Below, in pieces: positions 8,601-14,679 of a stretch of DNA of 64,000 nucleotides (positions are counted from its first letter, which is position 1; the number at the start of each line of letters is the position of its first letter). This DNA is from JAVXNW01 sp036645575 (GTDB taxonomy: Bacteria > Bacillota > Clostridia > Christensenellales > Aristaeellaceae). The stretch is taken from contig JAVXNW010000002.1 in assembly GCA_036645575.1 (NCBI GenBank), positions 26,659-90,658 of the forward strand. The letters are read 5' to 3'. The position numbers and the translations under genes are program-made. Under the pieces are notes generated by a model that was not told the DNA's origin, ran no database searches, and was given only the letters and a program-made list of their open reading frames with translations.

Positions 8601-8719
8601 TCGATTTCCTGCAGGGCTACTACTTGGGTCGCCCGAATTTCGACATCCTGCCCATCGTCCCCGAGGCGCTAAGCGCCCTGCGCGACGCGGCGCAGGCGCG
8701 AAAACACGCGGAAACTTGA
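5693..8719 (+). CDS. Transmembrane sensor with HAMP, PAS-like, GGDEF and EAL domains
   Basis: Bifunctional-looking c-di-GMP enzyme of 1008 residues. A first membrane helix near residues 18-40 and a second near 378-402 enclose a large extracytoplasmic, Cache-like sensor. A HAMP segment follows (RMMTRPITELACSLRKSD), then a PAS-like region (about 460-560). The GGDEF domain starts at YDLLTGLNNRRAF (about 575), and its active-site loop is RRSGDEF (about 649), so the first Gly is Ser, which many active cyclases tolerate. The EAL domain begins YGYELLMRPES (about 778). It keeps the catalytic set: Glu of ELL, Asn in FINSIA, Glu in VVEIIE, the DD in AIDDYGVGY, Lys in LVKLDMS, Glu in AEGVETE and Gln in LQGYYLGRP. 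It is coupled to the solute-binding lipoprotein upstream. Whether synthesis or hydrolysis dominates is not visible. Confidence 0.93.
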   Translation: MDAKTPSHARQSRNTILSRLLIPVMLIMLLQSCLHIALLWQGGVISHADQNAYDVLRERVSGRARYLENDMVHKWSAIGETEAAILDTLSNALAGTQYDITDIAHNAVLNNQLVERMAPHLIYMLRKNMVTGAFVMLDGPGLTHDQAGLSRAGFYVRDPDPTSYSDDNLDLLVERGMPATAKRLGLTLNACWESTFTLSPEEDNRFYFEPLRAAKAGSSRSSGQYGYWSGGMKLDANDIPSLTYSIPLICAGGAVVGVMGVDLSESYLRSLLTYDELLPGKAGAYCLAVTENSGQSYRRIMSNGPMYALTMGGADTFTIGSEISASIYHMAGSAPGYGNVLGCISPLTLYNQNTPFCAQQWALIGVAGQSDLLNFSDQLTRMAWAVSAFSLSLGVLCVYLASRMMTRPITELACSLRKSDPNQPISLPKLGIREIDQLTDSIETLSASVADSASKISKILSLTKDTIGVFESSGTGDYVFCSSNLFALLGWPDPPTSNDGVYLRNALFDARMAVLEAHLFDEQEGIYLVTNASGASRYVQLTKLMEQEKLLGAITDVTSTILTKQKIEYERDYDLLTGLNNRRAFEQKLRLLFASSAALGHCALIMWDLDDLKYINDTYGHDLGDNYIIALAECLSTFSRSDSCVVARRSGDEFYAFVHGYPDHQAIEEAVENIWQHILTQPFLLPGGIDYRIHVSAGVSWYPEDATTWQELLRYADYAMYNVKHTGKGNLRAFDKAAYQSDQSLLYGTESLNELIEKAHVRYAFQPIVSVGTQTVYGYELLMRPESTQFPSPSDVLRIAQAQTKLYQIERITWVTALAAFVERVRAGAIAPDQYAFINSIASQNLTQADLTLIERTYAPYLKRVVVEIIESEPGTDQNVRDKAEVIKHWGAQTAIDDYGVGYNSEASLIFLSPDLVKLDMSIVRGIDKNQNLQNLVRSIMGYVRTRGVRVIAEGVETEGEMRELVRQGVDFLQGYYLGRPNFDILPIVPEALSALRDAAQARKHAET

Positions 8720-8734
8720 CGTTTTGCCCGCTAT

Positions 8735-8763
8735 TTGACACCGAATCGCGCGTAGGGTATAAT
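8735..8763 (+). promoter_or_regulatory. Perfect consensus promoter
   Basis: TTGACA at 8735-8740, a 17-bp spacer, and TATAAT at 8758-8763 match both sigma-A hexamers exactly. It drives the secreted protein gene at 8808 and predicts very strong constitutive transcription. Confidence 0.93.
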
Positions 8764-8807
8764 CGTTGCATTCACAATTTCCCAATTTAGAGAGCGGAGG
8801 GGTTTGC

Positions 8808-9314
8808 ATGAAGAAATTGGCGGGGTTCCTTTTGGCACTGGTGTTGGTGCTTGGCTGCGCGGGCGCGGCATTTGCGCAGGAAGTTCAAGAAATCCCAGTG
8901 GATTACGAGGGCGACTGGGTGGTGTTTGACGAGAAGTTCCAGCTGCTGGTGCCGAGCGAATTTGTCGATCATGAAGTCACCCCCGAGTTCGAAAAGGTGG
9001 GCATCTTCGCGGTCTATTCCGATCCCGACGGCAGCCGCACGTTCTCCGTTCAGTGGATTGAGTCCGCCGGGACGCTCGACGAGCTGGCGGCCGCCTTTGC
9101 GGAAAACGCCCTCTACTCGAACGTCGTCACCAGCACCATCAACGGCGTGCCCTTCGTCGTCTACAACATGGAAAACGCCATCGGCTGCGCGTGCGCAGAT
9201 GGCGACGATTCCGGCTTCTACGTCTTCTCCTTCACGCCCAACGACCAGCCGACCAGCGAGTTCGCGCTCCAGCTCATGGCGTCCTTCTCCGCGCCCGGCT
9301 CCGAAAAGCAGTAA
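8808..9314 (+). CDS. Secreted protein of unknown function, paralogue of 21272-21766
   Basis: 168 residues with a signal peptide (MKKLAGFLLALVLVLGCAGA) that could be cleaved either as a lipoprotein at Cys 17 or after AAFAQ. The mature part begins EIPVDYEGDWVVFDEKFQLL and contains NGVPFVVYNMENA and GFYVFSFTPND. The same blocks occur in the gene at 21272-21766 (VDYEGAWVNCDDTFKIYLP, NGVPFIVYDVVNA, GFYVFSFVGDE), so the two are paralogues. I do not recognise a family with a known function. The start is supported by GGAGGGG eight bases upstream. A consensus promoter before it and a strong terminator after it make it a highly expressed single-gene unit. Confidence 0.85.
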   Translation: MKKLAGFLLALVLVLGCAGAAFAQEVQEIPVDYEGDWVVFDEKFQLLVPSEFVDHEVTPEFEKVGIFAVYSDPDGSRTFSVQWIESAGTLDELAAAFAENALYSNVVTSTINGVPFVVYNMENAIGCACADGDDSGFYVFSFTPNDQPTSEFALQLMASFSAPGSEKQ

Positions 9315-9325
9315 GCGCGCATGTC

Positions 9326-9364
9326 AAAACCCCCGCCAAAGCAATCGCCTTGGCGGGGGTTTTT
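9326..9364. terminator. Bidirectional terminator
   Basis: AAAACCCCCGCCAA pairs with TTGGCGGGGGTTTT across a 10-base loop, with T runs on both strands. It separates the convergent secreted-protein gene and DUF4432 gene. Confidence 0.92.
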
Positions 9365-9465
9365 ATGTGGCGCCTGAGCAAATTCTTCGCACGGCTCCGC
9401 GCGATAGGCCACTAGGCTAGATTCCGCGCCGCCGCTTTCGCTCCGCGCGATAGCCCCTTTGCGGA

Positions 9466-10512
9466 TTACTTGGCCAGCGCCTTGTAGCGCGCGATCAACT
9501 GCGCGTCGTCTGTGTAGGTGAGCTTAAAGGCGAATTTCAGCTGCTTGCCCGGCTCAAGCGTGGGCATCACGCCGTGCTCGCGCGCGTAGGCGCGCCCCAT
9601 GACGCCGGCGACGGTGGGCTCAAGGCCCAGCGCGTAGTCGCCCGCCATCATGCACTTCCACTCGCACAGGAGCGGGAACGCCCCCTTGTCAAAGGTGATG
9701 ATCGCGGCCAAGCCCAATTTTTCGTTGTGCACCATCGCAAAGGCCGTGTCGCCCTCAAAGGCGGTGTGGAAATAGCACTGCTCGCCGCGCCCCACCTCTG
9801 GCGCGTCCATGACGCCGTAAACGCCGGGGCCGTCCTTGGCCCACGCGTCGCGCGGCGCCACGCTCGCGGCGTTTGTATATACGCGCGTGCCCTCGTCCAG
9901 CATCGGGTAGCCGAAGTTGATGTGGTAGACCATCATGACCGGCTGTGTGGCAAAGCCCTGATTCTCGACCGTGTCCACCACTTCGACCTCGTCGCGCTCG
10001 GTGGATACGGTGATCTGGCGGCTCAGGAGCATGTTCTCTTCAAATACGCACGCCTCACGCACCGATCCGCTCACGCGGATGACCGCCTCGTCGCCCACAA
10101 ATTCGGTGCGCGCCGAGACCTCCGCCGCAGGGGTGTTAGAATACGGCCCATGCAGGCCCAGCGTGCGCCCCTCGTCCACGCACGGCGCGCCCGCGTAGGT
10201 GATGCCGCAGCTGGTCAGCTGACCTGCGTTAAACTGCTTGAGGAACCCGCGCACGCCCTCCTCCTGATACAGGCCCGGCGCGCGCATGCCGGTCTTGGCG
10301 GCAAAGCCCATGTTGACGCCCTTGTAGCTGAGAAACGGGATATCCAGCCCGCGATCCGCCGCAATCGTCATGTCAAGGCCCTTGCCGTTGCGCAGGTGGA
10401 ACACCCGCACGCCCTTGGCGGCCCCGTCGTTTAACACGTAATCCGTGACGCCGTACAGCGCGTTTAAGTTGCCCACGCGCTTTCTCATCTCAAATAATTC
10501 GCTCTTTTTCAT
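9466..10512 (-). CDS. DUF4432 galactose-mutarotase-like protein
   Basis: A 348-residue cytoplasmic protein of the aldose 1-epimerase-like fold (DUF4432). Family-typical parts are DMTIAADRGLDIPFLSYKGV near residues 48-67, GLHGPYSNTPA near 120, MVYHINFGYPML near 200 and MAGDYALGLEPT near 292. Such enzymes interconvert sugar anomers or act on sugar acids, but the substrate of this family is not established. The ATG at 10512 is preceded by AGGAGG. It is followed by the bidirectional terminator and lies downstream of a membrane protein gene and galE on the same strand, which fits a sugar-metabolism setting. Confidence 0.85.
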   Translation of the reverse strand: MKKSELFEMRKRVGNLNALYGVTDYVLNDGAAKGVRVFHLRNGKGLDMTIAADRGLDIPFLSYKGVNMGFAAKTGMRAPGLYQEEGVRGFLKQFNAGQLTSCGITYAGAPCVDEGRTLGLHGPYSNTPAAEVSARTEFVGDEAVIRVSGSVREACVFEENMLLSRQITVSTERDEVEVVDTVENQGFATQPVMMVYHINFGYPMLDEGTRVYTNAASVAPRDAWAKDGPGVYGVMDAPEVGRGEQCYFHTAFEGDTAFAMVHNEKLGLAAIITFDKGAFPLLCEWKCMMAGDYALGLEPTVAGVMGRAYAREHGVMPTLEPGKQLKFAFKLTYTDDAQLIARYKALAK

Positions 10513-10527
10513 GGATCTGACATCCTC

Positions 10528-10881
10528 CTACTTGATGATGGTATATTGGCCGATTATCGGCACTTCGCGGGCGTCGCCGTTGACGCAGGCCAGGTAGGTA
10601 AAGTAAAGGCATATGAGCCCGATCGCGCAGCTGGCAATGCCCCCGATCAATCCCAGCAGTCCCCCCACAATCGGCACCCACCCCAGCACCAATTTGATCA
10701 CCCAAAACGCAAAGCGCAGCACAAAAAACGCGATCCAGAGCAGCAAGCCCTGATTGGCGCAATAGCGCCCGTACTTGGATGCGGGGCACGCGATCAGCGG
10801 CACGAAGAACAGGAGATACCCAAGTCCCCCTTTTACGCGGTTGCCGGACACATCCGATGCGTCAAAGTTCGGTCTTGCCAT
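10528..10881 (-). CDS. Small membrane protein (DUF4870-like)
   Basis: A 117-residue protein with three to four hydrophobic segments (GLGYLLFFVPLIACP, LLLWIAFFVLRFAFWVIKLV, GLLGLIGGIASCAIGLICLY). The pattern KYGRYCANQGLLLWI between helices one and two resembles the conserved KFHARQG-type motif of DUF4870 membrane proteins. The function is unknown. It lies 15 bp upstream of the DUF4432 gene and downstream of galE, so it may share their transcript. Confidence 0.75.
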   Translation of the reverse strand: MARPNFDASDVSGNRVKGGLGYLLFFVPLIACPASKYGRYCANQGLLLWIAFFVLRFAFWVIKLVLGWVPIVGGLLGLIGGIASCAIGLICLYFTYLACVNGDAREVPIIGQYTIIK

Positions 10882-10923
10882 AGGCCTTCATCCCCTCCCT
10901 GTTTTTTGCCCTTGAATGGATTT

Positions 10924-11946
10924 CTACGCCTTCGGAAGCTGATACCCGTTCGGATTTTGCACCTGCCAGCGCCACGCGTCGCGGCACATGTCGCCCAGCG
11001 TCTTCTCCGCCTTCCACCCGAGCAGGCGCGTGGCCTTGGCGGCGTTTGCGTAGCACCCGGGCGCGTCGCCCGCGCGGCGCGGCTGGATCTCGTATTTGAG
11101 CTTTACGCGGTTGACCTTTTCAAAGGTGTCCAGGATGTCCAGGACGCTATAGCCAACGCCGGTGCCCAGGTTGATCGCCTCGCACCCGGTGAACCCCTCC
11201 AGGAACTTGAGCGCCGCGACGTGCCCGCGCGCCAGATCCAGCACGTGGATGTAGTCGCGCACGCAGGTGCCGTCGGGCGTGGGGTAGTCGTCGCCAAATA
11301 CGCCCAGCACGGGGATCTTGCCCTGCGCGTTTTGCATGACGCGCGGCATCAGGTTGTTGGGAATGCCGTTGGGGTCCTCGCCGATCCTGCCGCTTTCGTG
11401 CGCGCCGACGGGGTTAAAGTACCTGAGCAGCGCCACCGAAAAGCGCTTGTCGGCAAACGCGACGTCGCGCAAAATCTGCTCGATCATGTATTTTGTCCAG
11501 CCGTAGGGGTTGGAGCAGCCGGTCGGCATGTCCTCGACCATTTCGGACTGCGTGGACGCCCCATATACCGTGGCGGAGGAAGAAAAAACCAGCTGGAAGC
11601 AGTGGTTTGCGCGCATGGCCTCGACGAGCGAAAGGGTTGAATCCAAGTTGTTGCGGTAGTACTCGAGCGGCTTTTCGACCGACTCGCCCACCGCCTTGAG
11701 CCCGGCAAAGTGGATCACCGCGTCCGGCTTTTCTTTTTTGAACACCTGACCTAGCGCCGCTTCGTCGCATACGTTCAGGTCGTATACCGGAAAATCGGCC
11801 TGCGCCAATTCCTTCACGCGCCTGACCGCCTCGGGCGAGCTGTTGACGTAGTCGTCCACGACGACCACCTCATAGCCGGCCTTCAAAAGCGCCAGGCAGG
11901 TATGCGATCCGATATAGCCCGCGCCACCGGTTAAAAGTACCTTCAC
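10924..11946 (-). CDS. galE: UDP-glucose 4-epimerase GalE
   Basis: A 340-residue short-chain dehydrogenase-type epimerase that interconverts UDP-glucose and UDP-galactose for the Leloir pathway and surface polysaccharides. The NAD-binding loop is MKVLLTGGAGYIGSHTCLAL. The substrate and catalytic region shows FSSSATVYG (Ser near 123) and YGWTKYMIE, with the YxxxK pair near 148-152. NPVGAHESGRIGEDP and YIHVLDLARGHVAAL are typical of GalE. The length equals the family norm. A good promoter lies just upstream (11979-12007), and AGGAGGAGAT provides the ribosome binding site. Confidence 0.96.
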   Translation of the reverse strand: MKVLLTGGAGYIGSHTCLALLKAGYEVVVVDDYVNSSPEAVRRVKELAQADFPVYDLNVCDEAALGQVFKKEKPDAVIHFAGLKAVGESVEKPLEYYRNNLDSTLSLVEAMRANHCFQLVFSSSATVYGASTQSEMVEDMPTGCSNPYGWTKYMIEQILRDVAFADKRFSVALLRYFNPVGAHESGRIGEDPNGIPNNLMPRVMQNAQGKIPVLGVFGDDYPTPDGTCVRDYIHVLDLARGHVAALKFLEGFTGCEAINLGTGVGYSVLDILDTFEKVNRVKLKYEIQPRRAGDAPGCYANAAKATRLLGWKAEKTLGDMCRDAWRWQVQNPNGYQLPKA

Positions 11947-11978
11947 GGCTATCTCCTCCTCATTTCTTTCTTTCGTCC

Positions 11979-12007
11979 ATTATACCCGCTCTCCGCCTTT
12001 TTTTCAA
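11979..12007 (-). promoter_or_regulatory. Promoter of galE
   Basis: On the minus strand TTGAAA (12002-12007), a 17-bp spacer and TATAAT (11979-11984), preceded by GCGGG. Confidence 0.8.
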
Positions 12008-12030
12008 TCGTCCGGCGACCCACACAGGTG

Positions 12031-12067
12031 TAAAAATATGACCCGCGGCGATTGCTCGCTGCGGGTC
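12031..12067 (-). terminator. Terminator of the repeat lipoprotein gene
   Basis: On the minus strand GACCCGCAGCG pairs with CGCCGCGGGTC (one mismatch pair) and is followed by ATATTTTTA. Confidence 0.8.
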
Positions 12068-12112
12068 GGCGTTTACTTATGTACCTTTAGTGACTTTAGT
12101 GACTTTGCTGAC

Positions 12113-12346
12113 TTAGGCTGCCGGGGCGGCTGCCGGGTCAACGGGCGCTTCAGCTGCGGGTGCTTCGGCTGCGGGCGCTTCGGCTACGGGCGCATCAGTC
12201 GCTACGGGTGCTTCGGCTACGGGCGCATCAGTCGCTACGGGCGCTTCGCTCGCGGCAGGCGCGGCGGGCGCGGTGGGTGCGGGGCTGCAAGCCGCCAGGG
12301 CCAGAGCCAGAACCAGTACCATCATAATTGCAATTGTCTTTTTCAT
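12113..12346 (-). CDS. Small Ala/Pro-rich repeat lipoprotein
   Basis: 77 residues: a lipoprotein signal (MKKTIAIMMVLVLALALAAC, Cys 20 in the lipobox) followed by a low-complexity tail of Ala, Pro, Glu and Val. The tail holds two 11-residue repeats (EAPVATDAPVA) encoded by two near-identical 33-bp units, then shorter EAPAA units. It lacks any folded domain, so it is probably a flexible surface or spacer lipoprotein. A ribosome binding site AGGAGG and its own terminator support expression. The copy number of the repeat could vary between strains. Confidence 0.75.
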   Translation of the reverse strand: MKKTIAIMMVLVLALALAACSPAPTAPAAPAASEAPVATDAPVAEAPVATDAPVAEAPAAEAPAAEAPVDPAAAPAA

Positions 12347-12415
12347 GATTGATTTCCTCCTAAGCTTTTTACGCGTTCATATTGTACACGATGGACGTTA
12401 ATTTGGAACGTAGAT

Positions 12416-14314
12416 TCAAAGCATTTTTCGCCATATTTGACTGCTCGCGTCGCTGGGCATGCGCCAATCGCCGCGCGGCGACAGCGTGACCGAGCCGACC
12501 TTAGGCCCGTCCGGCAGGCACGAGCGCTTGAACTGCTGGCTAAAGAAGCGCTTGAGAAAAACGTCCAGCCACTTGTCGATCGTGGGTGCGTCATACGCGT
12601 CCTCAAAGGCGATATACGCAAGGCGCTTGATCTTGCCCGGCGCCTCCATGCGCCGAAGCATGTGATACAAAAAGAAATCGTGCAGGCAATACGGACCCAC
12701 CAGCTCCTCTGTCACCTGCGAGATCACCCCGTCCTTGGGGGGCAGCAGCTCGGGGCTCACCGGCGTTGCCAGTACGTCCTCAAGCGCCCGCTTGAGCGCG
12801 CCCTCGGGCTCCTGATCGGCCGCGTAGGCGACCAAGTGCTTGACCAGCGTCTTGGGAACGCCCGCGTTCACGCCGTACATCGACATGTGGTCGCCGTTGT
12901 AGGTGGCCCACCCCAGCGCAAGCTCGGACAGGTCGCCCGTGCCCACGACGATGCCGCCCACCTTGTTGGCGTAGTCCATGAGCACCTGCGTGCGCTCGCG
13001 CGCCTGCGCGTTTTCAAACGTCACGTCGTGGTTGTCGATCGCCTGATCGATGTCCAAAAAGTGCTGGGTCACCGCCTTTGTGATGTCCACCTCGATGAGC
13101 TTTGCGTGAAAGCCCTCCGCGAGCAGGCGCGCGTTGTCGTGCGTGCGCTTGGTCGTCCCAAAGCAGGGCATGGTGATCGCCACCAAGCCGCGCTTGTCCA
13201 GGTTTAGCTGCTCAAACGCGCGCGCCGCGACCACGAGCGCCAGCGTCGAGTCCAGCCCGCCCGACACGCCCACAATCGCCGTCTTGCACCCGATGTGCTT
13301 GAGCCGCGTCGCGAGGCCGGACGCTTGGATCAGCAGAATTTCCTCGCAGCGGCGCGCGCGCACCCGCTCGTCAAAGGGCACAAACGGCGCGGGATCGACG
13401 TAGCGGTTGATCTCAAGGGACTCCATCTTGACTTGAAAGGGCACCACCGCGTGCACCCGGCTCGGCGTGCCAAACGTGTTCATGCGCGTTCGCTCGCTCG
13501 CCAGAAATTGGATGTCTAGGTCGGACGTGATGAGTCCGCACTCGTATCTCTCAGACGCCGAGAGAATCGCGCCGTTTTCCGCGATCAGGTTGTGCCCGGA
13601 AAAGACCAGATCGGTCGAGGACTCGCCCGCGCCGGCGTCCGCGTACAGATACCCGCACAACAGCCGCGCGGACTGGCTCTTGAGCAGCATCTCCCGGTAG
13701 GCCGCCTTGCCCACCACCTCGTCTGACGCGGAGGGGTTGGCGATCACCGTCGCGCCGGAAAGCGCGTGGTCGATCGAGGGCGGCTGGGGCACCCACAGGT
13801 CTTCGCACAGCTCGACGGCCAGCTGAAACTCCGGCATCTGCTCGCAGCAGAACAGGATGTCCCCGCCAAAGGGCGTCGCCTCGCCGAGCAGGCTGATCTC
13901 GCGCACCGCGGCCTCGCCCGGCGTAAAGTGGCGCAGCTCGTAAAACTCGCCGTAGTTTGGCAAATTGCGCTTGGGCACCACGCCCAGCACGCGCCCGTCC
14001 TGAATCACCGCCGCGCAGTTGTACATCCGCCCCTCCACCACGAGCGGAAGCCCCACCACGGTCAGCATGTCCATGCCGCGCGACGCGGCCACCAGCGCCA
14101 CCAGCGCCTCAAGCGCCGCGCTTTGCAGCGCGCGCTGAAAAAACAGGTCGCCCGCCGTATAGCCGGTCACGCACAATTCCGGCAGGGTCAGCACCTTGGC
14201 CTTCATCGCGCAAGCCTCGCGCATGAGTTCCACGATCTTTTTCCCGTTGTGTTCGCAATCGGCCACCACAATGGCCGGCGTGCCGACCGCTACCCGCACA
14301 AATCCATCTTGCAC
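12416..14314 (-). CDS. nadE: Glutamine-dependent NAD+ synthetase
   Basis: Final enzyme of NAD biosynthesis, 632 residues. It amidates nicotinate adenine dinucleotide using ammonia released from glutamine. The N-terminal third is a nitrilase-type glutaminase with the Glu-Lys-Cys triad (LTLPELCVTGY near 46, VPKRNLPNYGEFYE near 115, VELCEDLWVPQP near 170). The C-terminal part is the ATP pyrophosphatase synthetase, with the P-loop VGVSGGLDSTLAL near residue 348 and GTGDLSELALGW near 460. The start is GTG at 14314 with AGAGGTG about eight bases upstream. Length and order match bacterial two-domain NadE. The gene stands alone, with a TATACT promoter upstream. Confidence 0.95.
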   Translation of the reverse strand: MQDGFVRVAVGTPAIVVADCEHNGKKIVELMREACAMKAKVLTLPELCVTGYTAGDLFFQRALQSAALEALVALVAASRGMDMLTVVGLPLVVEGRMYNCAAVIQDGRVLGVVPKRNLPNYGEFYELRHFTPGEAAVREISLLGEATPFGGDILFCCEQMPEFQLAVELCEDLWVPQPPSIDHALSGATVIANPSASDEVVGKAAYREMLLKSQSARLLCGYLYADAGAGESSTDLVFSGHNLIAENGAILSASERYECGLITSDLDIQFLASERTRMNTFGTPSRVHAVVPFQVKMESLEINRYVDPAPFVPFDERVRARRCEEILLIQASGLATRLKHIGCKTAIVGVSGGLDSTLALVVAARAFEQLNLDKRGLVAITMPCFGTTKRTHDNARLLAEGFHAKLIEVDITKAVTQHFLDIDQAIDNHDVTFENAQARERTQVLMDYANKVGGIVVGTGDLSELALGWATYNGDHMSMYGVNAGVPKTLVKHLVAYAADQEPEGALKRALEDVLATPVSPELLPPKDGVISQVTEELVGPYCLHDFFLYHMLRRMEAPGKIKRLAYIAFEDAYDAPTIDKWLDVFLKRFFSQQFKRSCLPDGPKVGSVTLSPRGDWRMPSDASSQIWRKML

Positions 14315-14358
14315 GCTTTAAGCACCTCTTTCGTTCGGTTTTCCCGATGGATGACTTC

Positions 14359-14388
14359 AGTATACCGCATCAAAGCCCCCTCATGCAA
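14359..14388 (-). promoter_or_regulatory. Probable promoter of nadE
   Basis: Minus strand TTGCAT (14383-14388), an 18-bp spacer and TATACT (14359-14364), about 45 bases before the GTG start. Confidence 0.55.
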
Positions 14389-14477
14389 GCAAAAGGTTCG
14401 AAAAAACAGCGGGCGAGGATCCTAAAAGGCGGCGCGGGCGAAAAGGATGCGCCGGACACGCAAACGCAACATCACGC

Positions 14478-14518
14478 CGCCCCGCAACCGCCCCGCAACC
14501 GCCCCGCAACCGCCCCGC
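14478..14518. repeat. 11-bp tandem repeat CGCCCCGCAAC
   Basis: Three exact copies of CGCCCCGCAAC (14478-14510) plus a partial fourth, decaying into related CGCCCCGCTTT pieces to about 14551. It sits in the 365-bp gap between nadE and the helD promoter. Apart from this array and the two divergent promoters I see nothing else in that gap. Confidence 0.85.
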
Positions 14519-14607
14519 TTTTGCCCCGCAATCGCCCCGCTTTCGCCCGCGCCGCGCGTTTTGCGCGCAAATTATTTTTTTGACACCCGCCATCGGTCGG
14601 TTCGCAT

Positions 14608-14637
14608 TTGTATTTACCTGTCTATCTGTGCTATAAT
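14608..14637 (+). promoter_or_regulatory. Extended -10 promoter of the helD operon
   Basis: TATAAT at 14632-14637 is preceded by TGC, giving the extended -10 form TGnTATAAT. The -35 region (TTGTAT at 14608-14613, 18-bp spacer) is weak, as is usual for this type. Confidence 0.7.
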
Positions 14638-14679
14638 GAATGGGTAAGTTGTTTTAGCCTTTTAGAAGGAGGATTGCCG

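Noticed and set aside
14478..14551. Repeat array considered as a CRISPR
   Set aside because: Units are 11 bp, directly adjacent and without spacers; no cas genes are near.
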